A stretch of 64,000 bases of DNA. Origin: Bacteroidaceae bacterium (GTDB lineage: Bacteria > Bacteroidota > Bacteroidia > Bacteroidales > Bacteroidaceae). Within the stretch, counting starts at the first letter, position 1; the number at the start of each line of letters is the position of its first letter. The notes below the pieces were generated by a model, which was not told the DNA's origin, ran no database searches, and worked only from the letters and a program-made list of their open reading frames with translations. Both the position numbers and the translations under genes were made by a program. This document shows positions 45,201 to 52,285 of this stretch, one piece after another. The stretch covers positions 1 to 64,000 of the forward strand of contig JAGAAS010000062.1 of the NCBI GenBank assembly GCA_017615125.1, read 5' to 3'.

Positions 45201-45627
45201 AAGCGACCTTGAGCTGCTCTTCCCCGATGAGTACATTCCCAGCAGCGGGGAGCGAATACTCATTTACCGGGAGCTGGATTCCTTGGAGACCGATGAGCAG
45301 TTGGCAGCCTTCCGCACGCGCCTTGAAGACCGTTTCGGGCACATCCCTCAGGAAGGAGAAGAGCTTCTAAGGGTTGTTCCGCTCCGACGGATAGCCCGCA
45401 CGCTGGGCATAGAGAAAATAGTGCTGAAGGCAGGACGTATGGTGCTCTATTTCGTAGGAACGGAAGACAGCCCCTACTACCAGAGCGAGGCCTTCGGGCG
45501 CGTGCTCTCCTTCTCTACCATCTGCCCCAACGACTGCCAGTTCCGGCGCACGGGAGGAAGGCAGAACATGCTCATCAAAGACGTCACTTCCGTAGCAGAA
45601 GCGTTGAATTTGGTACGAAGAATGTGA
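42214..45627 (+). CDS. mfd: Transcription-repair coupling factor Mfd
   Basis: 1137-residue DNA translocase that removes RNA polymerase stalled at lesions and recruits UvrA. UvrB-like N-terminal module with FQRTDYVYEPGQYAVRGSIVDVF near 170-190; RNA-polymerase-interaction domain with IGDYIVHIDHGIGRFAGL near 450; helicase motor with Walker A GDVGFGKTE near 600, DEEQ box near 705, LTATPIPRTL near 727 and QMRGRVGR near 870; C-terminal TRCF domain at about 990-1100. Full family length. No unusual feature. Confidence 0.97.
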   Translation: MLIEELVNLYAAHAGIKAFEKTWKDGTKTIFLRGLVSSAPALFFAAASRAGSLKGCPVVLLTLRDAEEAGYLYHDLTQLMGDQQVLYFPSSYKRAIKYRQKDDAAEVLRTEVLTRLAAKGGPSDDTTLFVISFPEALAESVVSQQHLQENTLHLSVGQTFEASELTEELFKLGFQRTDYVYEPGQYAVRGSIVDVFSFSSEYPFRIDFFGDDIDSIRTFEVESQLSRSKANDIYITPELTAQQEGHASFFDFLPQSSAVVFRDYLDVCNLIDIINKDTLSVKIDEAESAVLPVLVSKEDFMRASSAFRRIEYGTHPTGKPEATITFDTSAQPIFHKNFDLVSSTFSDYISKGYRLYVLSDSAKQCERLRTIFDERGEWDTGTHEEKMIHFIPVNKTLHEGFSDNTLRCCFFTDHQIFDRFHKYSLRSDKARQGKVAVSLKELAQFEIGDYIVHIDHGIGRFAGLVRIPNGDSTQEAIKLVYEGARGGQDIVLVSIHSLHKISKYKGKDGVQPRMSRLGTGAWEKMKERTKTKIKDIARDLILLYSKRLKEPGFAFSPDSFLQHELEASFIYEDTPDQLKATQDVKADMEKTRPMDRLICGDVGFGKTEVAIRAAFKACTDNKQVAVLVPTTVLAYQHFQTFSERLRDFPCRIEYLSRARSAHDIKQILKDLAEGNINIIIGTHKLIGKSVKFKDLGLLIIDEEQKFGVSVKEKLKQMKVNVDTLTLTATPIPRTLQFSLMGARDLSIMQTPPANRYPIQTEVHTFNEDIIRDAINYEMSRSGQTFFINNRVQNLPELAALVKRLVPDARIAIGHGQMDPEELENVILGFINYDYDVLIATSIVENGINIPNANTIIINQAHMFGLSDLHQMRGRVGRTNRKAFCYLLAPPYSSMTEEAHRRLMAIENFTDLGSGIHIALQDLDIRGAGNLLGAEQSGFIADLGYETYQKILEEAVHELKTEEFTDLFEKKPVAQDGQNTPSAVFSGEDFVQECSFESDLELLFPDEYIPSSGERILIYRELDSLETDEQLAAFRTRLEDRFGHIPQEGEELLRVVPLRRIARTLGIEKIVLKAGRMVLYFVGTEDSPYYQSEAFGRVLSFSTICPNDCQFRRTGGRQNMLIKDVTSVAEALNLVRRM

Positions 45628-45666
45628 AAATCCCTATTTTCTTGCAACAATTCGCATTTTTCACCC

Positions 45667-45674
45667 TACCTTTG
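45667..45674 (+). promoter_or_regulatory. -7 box TACCTTTG for the marC gene
   Basis: TACCTTTG with a leader of about 125 bases before the start; the leader holds a GAAACC/GGTTTC hairpin. Confidence 0.6.
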
Positions 45675-45804
45675 CACGATTTTAATTAACTGACGAAAAT
45701 CCGAAACCGCAGAGTCTGAAAAAAGCCTATTCAGAAACCCGCACAACAGGTTTCTCCCAGGGAATAGGACTTTCGGTTTCCAAACCTAGTTCAAGAAAAG
45801 ACAA

Positions 45805-46416
45805 ATGATAAAAGAGTTTTTTTGGGCATTTAACATAAAGGAAGTCCTCAGTGCATTCCTTATCCTGTTTGCAATCATCGACGTGCTGGGCTCTATTCCC
45901 ATCGTGCTTGACCTAAAGGCAAAAGGAAAGAAGTTCAGCCCCCTGAAATGCACCGTAGGGGCCCTCATCCTGCTCCTTACCTTCTTTATCGGTAGTGATG
46001 CCGTGCTCCGCTTCTTCAGCGTCGACATCAACTCGTTTGCCGTTGCCGGAGGTTTCCTGCTTTTCCTGATGGCACTCGAGATGCTTCTCGACATTGAAAT
46101 CTTCCGCTACAACGGTCCTACGGCTGAAGCCACATTCGTGCCCCTTGTCTTCCCGCTCATCGCAGGAGCAGGCGCGTTGACGACGATTATCTCGCTGAAA
46201 GCCGAATATGCGGATGTCAACATCCTCATAGGCCTTGTGCTCAACATGATTTGGGTGTACATCGTGCTTGCCTCGATGGACAAGCTGCAGAAGAAGATTC
46301 CGCCTACGGCTATCTACATCCTGCGAAAATTCTTCGGAGTCATGCTGCTGGCGATTTCCATCGGCATGTTTACCTCCAACCTTACCATCCTCATCCACAC
46401 TATCAACCAACCCTGA
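45805..46416 (+). CDS. MarC-family integral membrane protein
   Basis: 203 residues with six predicted membrane helices, typical MarC length. Conserved DVLGSIPIVLDLKAKGKK near 26-43 and VPLVFPLIAGAGALTTIIS near 110-128. The family's role is unsettled; the old link to antibiotic resistance in E. coli was withdrawn. It is followed after 25 bases by a lipoprotein gene, probably co-transcribed. Confidence 0.93.
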   Translation: MIKEFFWAFNIKEVLSAFLILFAIIDVLGSIPIVLDLKAKGKKFSPLKCTVGALILLLTFFIGSDAVLRFFSVDINSFAVAGGFLLFLMALEMLLDIEIFRYNGPTAEATFVPLVFPLIAGAGALTTIISLKAEYADVNILIGLVLNMIWVYIVLASMDKLQKKIPPTAIYILRKFFGVMLLAISIGMFTSNLTILIHTINQP

Positions 46417-46441
46417 TAAAAGAAAACCAACAACAAGACTT

Positions 46442-47137
46442 ATGAAAAAGACGTCAACACTTCTAACCATCATCCTGCTCGTTGCATCCCTGAGCTCCTG
46501 CTCTGTGACGCGCTACACCTCCCAAACCCTTCGGGAGACACCCGTCAACGACATTCCCGTCATCGAGCCCTACTCGTCCATCTACCAGCTGAGCCTGCGC
46601 GACAACGAAGAACTCAGCGACTCGCTCACAAACGTAGCGCACGAGCACCTTCTCGATATCCTCGAGGCAGCAAACAGCTTCCCCACAGGCAGCGTCCTCT
46701 ACATGCAGGATGCCGACTTCTACCAAGAGATAGGCTACGAAGGAGCACAGTTCTTTGACCGCTGCTACGGCAACAAGAAGAAAAACATCGAGGCCCTCTC
46801 CCTGCCCGAGTCGCTCCGCGAGTTTATGCACGACAACAACCTCCCCTACGTGATGCTCATCTTCCAGGACGGCTTCACACGCACCAGCGGCGACTACGCC
46901 CTTGAAGTCGGAGCAGCCGTCGCAGAAGCCATCCTCACAACCGTTCTCTCGCTGGGAACCATAACAGCCTACTCCGTGCCCCTGAAGGACAACCTGAACT
47001 ACCGCGTGCTCATCGCCGACGCCGAAGCAAACCGCGTCGCCTACTTCAACAGGGTAAGCGTCGAGCGAAACCCCACGAGCCGCTCCAACAACTTCTACAT
47101 GATGGAGAGAGCCTTCAGCCGCTACCCCAAGAAGTAA
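46442..47137 (+). CDS. Lipoprotein of unknown function
   Basis: 231 residues from ATG at 46442; the longer open frame starting upstream overlaps marC and is rejected because this start gives a clean lipobox, LSSC (Cys 20). There is no family I can name. A hydrophobic stretch near 160-185 (AAVAEAILTTVLSLGTITAYSVPL) suggests a buried helix rather than a membrane anchor. It lies 25 bases after marC and before a terminator, so it probably shares the marC transcript. Confidence 0.75.
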   Translation: MKKTSTLLTIILLVASLSSCSVTRYTSQTLRETPVNDIPVIEPYSSIYQLSLRDNEELSDSLTNVAHEHLLDILEAANSFPTGSVLYMQDADFYQEIGYEGAQFFDRCYGNKKKNIEALSLPESLREFMHDNNLPYVMLIFQDGFTRTSGDYALEVGAAVAEAILTTVLSLGTITAYSVPLKDNLNYRVLIADAEANRVAYFNRVSVERNPTSRSNNFYMMERAFSRYPKK

Positions 47138-47171
47138 TCCCGCACAAAGAACATAGCCTTTTCTTTCCCCG

Positions 47172-47206
47172 AGCGAATGAACGCCGATGTGCTCATTCGC
47201 TTTTTT
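47172..47206 (+). terminator. Terminator after marC and lipoprotein
   Basis: AGCGAATGA at 47172-47180 pairs with TCATTCGCT at 47193-47201, then TTTTT. Confidence 0.85.
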
Positions 47207-47604
47207 CATCCCCCCAAGCCTGATAGCTGTAGCTTGAGCCAAGCTGGCTTCGGAAACCTTCTGCTCCTTGCCACAAAGCAAAGCCAAAGCACCATCTTCA
47301 GAAACCTCCGAGAGAGTGTTTTTTCAGAGGGGGGTCTATCAACGCGTTGTCACACGTCGAACAACGCGTTGATCGACCTACGAAGTCAAAGAAAAAAAAC
47401 GTATGGAAAAGGAATCGTCTTGGCAACGAAAACTTCCGACTCCGAACGGAAGGTTTCCCCGACAGGAAAAAGCTCTTGAATACTGCTTTCATTCTTCATA
47501 CATCCTGTTACTTTCCCCTTCACGCGTTGTTGTTTTGGCAGGCTGTCGCAAACAAAAAGGGCGGGAGAATGTCTCCCGCCCTGTGAGGTTTATTTCTTCT
47601 CTGA
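47207..47604. other. Gene-free spacer with nested palindrome
   Basis: No credible gene. ATCAACGCGTTG (47338-47349) and CAACGCGTTGAT (47362-47373) are a perfect 12-base inverted repeat, each holding the 10-base palindrome CAACGCGTTG. The right end holds the terminator of the barrel gene. Confidence 0.55.
47553..47582 (-). terminator. Terminator of the outer-membrane barrel gene
   Basis: An 11-base perfect stem, 47558-47568 with 47572-47582, ATG loop, then TTTTT in the minus direction. Confidence 0.9.
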
Positions 47605-48213
47605 TTAGAAGAGGAAGGCGAAGCCCATGTGCAGATAGTTGCGCTTGAAGGTGCCGTTGTCTGTTGCGTCGCGGTCCATCATACCAACGTTGTAGCCGAG
47701 AGCTACGCGGAAGCGGTGTGCATAGTCGAACGCGAAGCCGCCGCCTACGAGCACTTCCATTTTCTTGTAGTTCTCGTTGGCATACAGGTCGCGGGTGGTG
47801 CTTCCGCTAATGCCAGCTACGCTTGCGTCGTACTTGGCTGTGGAAGTAAGGCCATAAGCGAAGGTTGGACCTGCGAAGACGCTGATGCGAAGGTCGCGGG
47901 CGAGGTCAAGGCCATAGTTGAAGTTGAGGGGAACACCTACGTAATCTTCGGTGTAGGTAGCGCTGCCGTTGATGTTGAACAGGCTGGTGCCGCCAGCTCT
48001 GGTACCGAAGGAACGTGAATAGAACACACCAGGAGCTACGCTCAGGTCGCCCGAGAGATTGATGTTGTAGTCAACACCAGCATAAAAACCATTGAGCGTA
48101 TTGTCGGTAGAGATGTGGTTGGGCTGCATATAGCCGACGCCAACGCTAACCTGTGCCATTGCACCAGTTGCGCAGAGAACAACTGCTGCTACAAGAGATA
48201 AGATCTTCTTCAT
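47605..48213 (-). CDS. Small outer-membrane beta-barrel protein
   Basis: 202 residues with signal peptide 1-20 (GAMAQ) and alternating beta strands ending in the aromatic HMGFAFLF typical of eight-stranded barrels (OmpA-like/PF13568 type). Glycine- and tyrosine-rich strands such as GVGYMQPNH, GVDYNINLSGDLSVAPGVFYS and AGPTFAYGL. It probably sits in the outer membrane; function not readable. It has its own promoter and strong terminator. Confidence 0.85.
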   Translation of the reverse strand: MKKILSLVAAVVLCATGAMAQVSVGVGYMQPNHISTDNTLNGFYAGVDYNINLSGDLSVAPGVFYSRSFGTRAGGTSLFNINGSATYTEDYVGVPLNFNYGLDLARDLRISVFAGPTFAYGLTSTAKYDASVAGISGSTTRDLYANENYKKMEVLVGGGFAFDYAHRFRVALGYNVGMMDRDATDNGTFKRNYLHMGFAFLF

Positions 48214-48290
48214 AACTTTGTAACTGATTAAATTGTTAATAAAATACGTTTTCTATTCTTTCGTGTCGATGCCTTTTCCGACATCAACGG

Positions 48291-48298
48291 CAAAGATA
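48291..48298 (-). promoter_or_regulatory. -7 box TATCTTTG for the barrel gene
   Basis: Minus-strand TATCTTTG, 78 bases upstream of the start. Confidence 0.6.
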
Positions 48299-48387
48299 TA
48301 TGATTTTATTGGTTTTCTCCAAATTTTAAAGGTTTTTTTGTCATTATTTATCTTTGGGCTTGCGAGAGGGTGTTTTAGGCTTGCTGA

Positions 48388-48470
48388 ATTATGAAGAAAG
48401 AATCCGGCGAGATGAAGAAGGGAAAAAAATTTTTTCCTTCTCGAAAAATCTTTTTTCTTTCTTCATAATT
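48388..48470. repeat. Modular intergenic repeat, copy F
   Basis: ATGAAGAAAGAATCCGGCGAGATGAAG, then GAAGGGA7T6CCTTCTCG and TTTTTTCTTTCTTCATA. It lies between the 3' end of upp and the promoter of the barrel gene. Confidence 0.8.
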
Positions 48471-48507
48471 TTCGCTGGAGAATACATCCTTCCGCGAGCC
48501 TTCGGAT

Positions 48508-49188
48508 TTACCATTGATATGAAATCGCCGTCTTCTCGCCGTAGGCAAGATCTCCGGCGTCGCCCAATCCCGGCACGATGTAGGAGTGCTCGTTGAGCTG
48601 CTTGTCGATAGCTCCGCACCAGAGGGTCACATCGTCGCGCCCCTTGAAGAGCTTCTCCAGGTATTCCACTCCCGGACGAGCTGCGATAACGCAAGCCAGA
48701 TGGGTGTGACGAGCCTGTCCCTTGCTGTGGAACGCCTCGCAGGCGAGCTCCATACTTCCTCCCGTTGCCAGCATAGGGTCGGCAATGATGAGGACTTTGT
48801 CGTTGAGCACGGGGGAGGCTATATACTCAATCTTGATGCCTACGTCCTTGCACTCTTCATCCTTGTAGTAGCGATATGCGCTTACGAAGGCATTCTCGGC
48901 GCGGTCGAAGACGTTGAGAAACCCTTGATGCAGAGGGAGTCCGGCGCGGAAAATGGTGCCGAGGACAATCTTGTCGGGAGAGAGATGGGTAGGCGCCTTG
49001 CCCAGAGGAGTCTGCACCTTGACGGTCTGGTACGAGAGCGTCTTGCTGATTTCGTAGGCTTCGATTTCGCCTATGCGTTCAAGGTTGCGCCGGAAGCGAA
49101 GGGGGTCTTTCTGAATGTTCACATCGCGCAGGTCTGCTAAGAAGCGTCCCAGCACGGAATAGGTGTCGCTGAGGTTAATGACTTTCAT
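48508..49188 (-). CDS. upp: Uracil phosphoribosyltransferase
   Basis: 226-residue pyrimidine-salvage enzyme joining uracil and PRPP to UMP. PRPP-loop region VLIIADPMLATGGSM near 130-144, uracil-site GLGDAGDLAYGEK near 207-219, and IFRAGLPLHQGF near 79-90. Slightly longer than E. coli Upp (208) at the N-terminus, as in other Bacteroidales. Single gene with its own promoter at 49221-49228. Confidence 0.95.
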   Translation of the reverse strand: MKVINLSDTYSVLGRFLADLRDVNIQKDPLRFRRNLERIGEIEAYEISKTLSYQTVKVQTPLGKAPTHLSPDKIVLGTIFRAGLPLHQGFLNVFDRAENAFVSAYRYYKDEECKDVGIKIEYIASPVLNDKVLIIADPMLATGGSMELACEAFHSKGQARHTHLACVIAARPGVEYLEKLFKGRDDVTLWCGAIDKQLNEHSYIVPGLGDAGDLAYGEKTAISYQW

Positions 49189-49220
49189 ATCCGATATTAT
49201 AAATGGTATCTATCGGAGTG

Positions 49221-49228
49221 CAAATATA
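49221..49228 (-). promoter_or_regulatory. -7 box TATATTTG for upp
   Basis: Minus-strand TATATTTG, 33 bases upstream of the start. Confidence 0.6.
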
Positions 49229-49261
49229 CTTTTTCTTTTTAGACTTTACAAATTCTTGGGC

Positions 49262-49295
49262 AAAAAAACAGCCTTCCCGCTGCAAGGAAGGCTGT
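49262..49295 (-). terminator. Terminator of the korAB operon
   Basis: A 10-base stem, 49268-49277 with 49286-49295, followed by T7 in the minus direction, 54 bases after the korB stop. Confidence 0.92.
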
Positions 49296-49348
49296 GGATG
49301 TAAGATGCGAGAAAGTAAAAATGCTTTCCTCCGACTGAGCGGAAGGTG

Positions 49349-50350
49349 TTACTTAACCTCCCAGGTGTCGTTGGTAAGCAGCAGCTCTTCAAAATTGTGG
49401 TATTTCTTTACTGCCTTTATCTCCTCTATCTGCTCGGCAACAGCGGACTCGTACGTGGGAGCTTCCACGTCGCGGATTACGCCGAGGGCAACAGGGAAGT
49501 CGGGTCCTTCCATCAGCGCGAGCTTCAGGTGAAGGGTGTTGTCCTGACAATGAGCATCGTGCACGAGGATATCCTTTTCCGTGATGCCGTTCTCGCCCAG
49601 CTTGACAACCTTCAGCCCAAAGCCCTCCTGGACAAGGCCGTATTCGTTGTCTGCGCCGAAGAGCATCGGCTGCCCGTGACGCAGGTAGATAGCGTTCTTG
49701 GCTCGCCCTTCCTTATTATAAACGCTCTCGTGCGTGCCGTCGTTGAAGATGACGCAGTTCTGCAGAATCTCGCAAACCGAAGCGCCTTTGTGCGCAGCAG
49801 CGGCTTTCAGTATCTCGATAGTGCCGGGATTGTCGGTAGCGACAGCACGAGCGAAGAAACGCCCGCGTGCTCCGAAGCACAGCTCGGCAGGACGGAAGGG
49901 ATCTTCCACCGTTCCGTAAGGACTTGACTTGCTGACAAAGCCGCGAGGGCTGGTAGGACTGTACTGTCCCTTCGTAAGTCCGTAGATACGGTTGTTAAGG
50001 AGAATCATATTGATGTCAACATTTCGGCGGATAGCATGAATGAAATGATTTCCGCCAATAGCAAGCCCGTCGCCGTCGCCGCTAATCTGCCAAATCGTAA
50101 GAGCGGGATTGGCAACCTTAGCTCCTGTGGAGATAGCAGCAGCTCTTCCATGAATAGTCTGCATAGCGTAGGTATTCATATAATAAGGAAGACGGCTTGA
50201 ACAGCCGATACCGCTGATGACAGCCGTGTTGTAGGGAGCCGTACCTATTTCAGCCATAGCCTTGTGAAGGGATGCGAGGAAGGAGTGATCTCCACAGCCT
50301 GGGCACCAGCGAGGCTGACCTTTCTTGAAATCTTGTTGTGTATATGCCAT
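49349..50350 (-). CDS. korB: 2-oxoacid:ferredoxin oxidoreductase, beta subunit
   Basis: 333-residue thiamine-diphosphate subunit. RWCPGCGDHSFLASL near 14-28 supplies cluster cysteines, GDGDGLAIGGNHFIHAIRRN near 110-129 is the TPP/Mg motif and LLNNRIYGLTKGQ completes it. With KorA it converts 2-oxoglutarate (or a related 2-oxoacid) and CoA to acyl-CoA, CO2 and reduced ferredoxin. In anaerobes without complete respiration it often runs in reverse for glutamate synthesis. It is 12 bases downstream of korA. The choice between 2-oxoglutarate and other 2-oxoacids rests on similarity by eye. Confidence 0.92.
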   Translation of the reverse strand: MAYTQQDFKKGQPRWCPGCGDHSFLASLHKAMAEIGTAPYNTAVISGIGCSSRLPYYMNTYAMQTIHGRAAAISTGAKVANPALTIWQISGDGDGLAIGGNHFIHAIRRNVDINMILLNNRIYGLTKGQYSPTSPRGFVSKSSPYGTVEDPFRPAELCFGARGRFFARAVATDNPGTIEILKAAAAHKGASVCEILQNCVIFNDGTHESVYNKEGRAKNAIYLRHGQPMLFGADNEYGLVQEGFGLKVVKLGENGITEKDILVHDAHCQDNTLHLKLALMEGPDFPVALGVIRDVEAPTYESAVAEQIEEIKAVKKYHNFEELLLTNDTWEVK

Positions 50351-50362
50351 GAAAGAAGAGTA

Positions 50363-52210
50363 TTAGTTGTTGAGAATATGAGTGAAAGCATCAACCAGCT
50401 CCTTTACGACGAAAGGCTGGCCCTTCACTTGATTGAACTGATAAGGAACGAATCCGTCTACCCGCATGCGAAGATATCCGGCAAGCTGCCCCAGATTCTG
50501 CTCTGCAACGACAACCTTTGGGTATTTCTTCAGCACTTCTGCTGTGTTTGCCGGCAGCGGATTGATATACTTGAAATGCGCCAGAGCCACTTTTCGGCCT
50601 GCAGCATTCAGCTCTTCCATAGCGGAATAGAGATGTCCGAAGGTTCCTCCGAAACCAACTATCAGCAATTCTGCATCGTCTTTGCATCCATAGACAGGAA
50701 CATCGGGAACTGGTATCTTGGCAACCTTCTCAGCACGCGCGCGGCACATTGCGTCGTGATTGTCAGGATCGGTAGAAATGGCACCCGTTTTTCCATCCTT
50801 CTCCAAGCCTCCGAGAATGTGCATGAATCCTTCTCGTCCTGGAACTGCCCAATAACGAACTCCTGTCTCGGGATTGCGACGATAAGGCGTGTAGTTGTCC
50901 TTCATCTCCTCGGGAGCATAAGGAGGCTGAATAGCGGGATAGTCAGCCAGCTTAGGCAGTTTCCAAGCACCCGAGCCGTTGGCAACGAAAGCATCTGTGA
51001 GCAGCACGACGGGCGTCATGTGCTCAAGGGCAATCTTACAGGCTTGGTAGGCTGCATCGAAACAGTCGGTTGGGCTGGCAGCAGCAACTACAGGCATAGG
51101 ACTCTCACCATTGCGCCCGAAGAGAGCCTGAAGAAGGTCCGTTTGCTCTGATTTCGTGGGAAGTCCAGTTGAAGGGCCTCCACGCTGCACATCGATGACG
51201 ACAAGAGGCAACTCTTGGATAACGGCAAGGTTCATAGCCTCACTCTTAAGACAGACTCCCGGGCCTGAAGTGGATGTTACTGCCAGAGCTCCGGCAAACG
51301 AAGCACCAACAGCGGAAGCACAACCTGAGATTTCATCTTCACACTGCACGGTGATAACTCCCAGGCTCTTGTGCTTCGAAAGTTCATGAAGGATGTCAGT
51401 AGCAGGCGTAATGGGATAGGAGCCGAGGAAAAGCTTCAGTCCTGCTTTCTCTGCAGCAGCAATAAGTCCGTAAGCCGTTGCCTTGTTTCCGCTGATATCC
51501 ATATATCTTCCAGGAACTTTCACTTTCGACTCAATGGTATACGTGTTTGTTACGCTCGCATGGGTGTTATGTCCGTAATCGTAACCTGAATGAATGACGC
51601 GAATATTAGCTTCAGCAACTGCCGGCTTTTTCGCAAACTTTGTGCGCAGGTAATTCTCGGCAATGGAAAGATCGCGATTGAAAAGCCAGCAGACAAGCCC
51701 AAGGGCAAACATGTTGCGGCACTTAAGCATCGCTTTGTTGTCCATACCGCTGTCAGCAAGGCAATCCTTCACCATCTGCGAGATAGGAGCAGCAATAACT
51801 TCCTGCTTAATGCCCATCTCCTCAATAGGATTGTCGGTCTTGAACTCGGCTTTCTCCAAATCGGACTTACGGAAGCAGTCGGTATCGATAATGATACATG
51901 CCGTAGGCTTTGCAAACTTGTACTGCGTCTTCAACGCAGCAGCATTCATGGCAACGAGAACATCGCATTGGTCTCCGGGTGTAAACACTTTACCTGCTCC
52001 CACATGAATCTGGAAGCCGGAAACTCCTGTCAACGAACCTTGCGGAGCGCGTATGTCGGCAGGATAATCGGGAAACGTGCTGATGTCGTTGCCCACAGTA
52101 GCTGAAACAGTGGAGAAGATGTTGCCGGCAAGCTGCATGCCATCGCCGGAATCGCCCGAAAAGCGCACTATCACCTGCTCCAATTCCTTAACAACGGGTT
52201 GATCACTCAT
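50363..52210 (-). CDS. korA: 2-oxoacid:ferredoxin oxidoreductase, alpha subunit (gamma-alpha fusion)
   Basis: 615 residues: gamma domain about 1-195 (VIVRFSGDSGDGMQLAGNIF near 13-32, CoA/oxidoreductase contact) fused to the pyrimidine-binding alpha domain about 235-615 (LFLGSYPITPATDILHELS near 263, CEDEISGCASAVGASFAGA near 290, TSTSGPGVCLKSEAMNLA near 313). This fused form is normal for Bacteroidota KorA. First gene of the korAB operon with promoter at 52267-52274. Confidence 0.94.
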   Translation of the reverse strand: MSDQPVVKELEQVIVRFSGDSGDGMQLAGNIFSTVSATVGNDISTFPDYPADIRAPQGSLTGVSGFQIHVGAGKVFTPGDQCDVLVAMNAAALKTQYKFAKPTACIIIDTDCFRKSDLEKAEFKTDNPIEEMGIKQEVIAAPISQMVKDCLADSGMDNKAMLKCRNMFALGLVCWLFNRDLSIAENYLRTKFAKKPAVAEANIRVIHSGYDYGHNTHASVTNTYTIESKVKVPGRYMDISGNKATAYGLIAAAEKAGLKLFLGSYPITPATDILHELSKHKSLGVITVQCEDEISGCASAVGASFAGALAVTSTSGPGVCLKSEAMNLAVIQELPLVVIDVQRGGPSTGLPTKSEQTDLLQALFGRNGESPMPVVAAASPTDCFDAAYQACKIALEHMTPVVLLTDAFVANGSGAWKLPKLADYPAIQPPYAPEEMKDNYTPYRRNPETGVRYWAVPGREGFMHILGGLEKDGKTGAISTDPDNHDAMCRARAEKVAKIPVPDVPVYGCKDDAELLIVGFGGTFGHLYSAMEELNAAGRKVALAHFKYINPLPANTAEVLKKYPKVVVAEQNLGQLAGYLRMRVDGFVPYQFNQVKGQPFVVKELVDAFTHILNN

Positions 52211-52266
52211 TCTTATCTGTGATTTTTTGGTAATTATATGGTTCTAAGATAAACTTTTTTCTTAAG

Positions 52267-52274
52267 CAAAATTA
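52267..52274 (-). promoter_or_regulatory. -7 box TAATTTTG for korAB
   Basis: Minus-strand TAATTTTG, 57 bases upstream of korA. It overlaps the left edge of the spacer before the GH92 stop. Confidence 0.55.
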
Positions 52275-52285
52275 GCCATCTCCTC

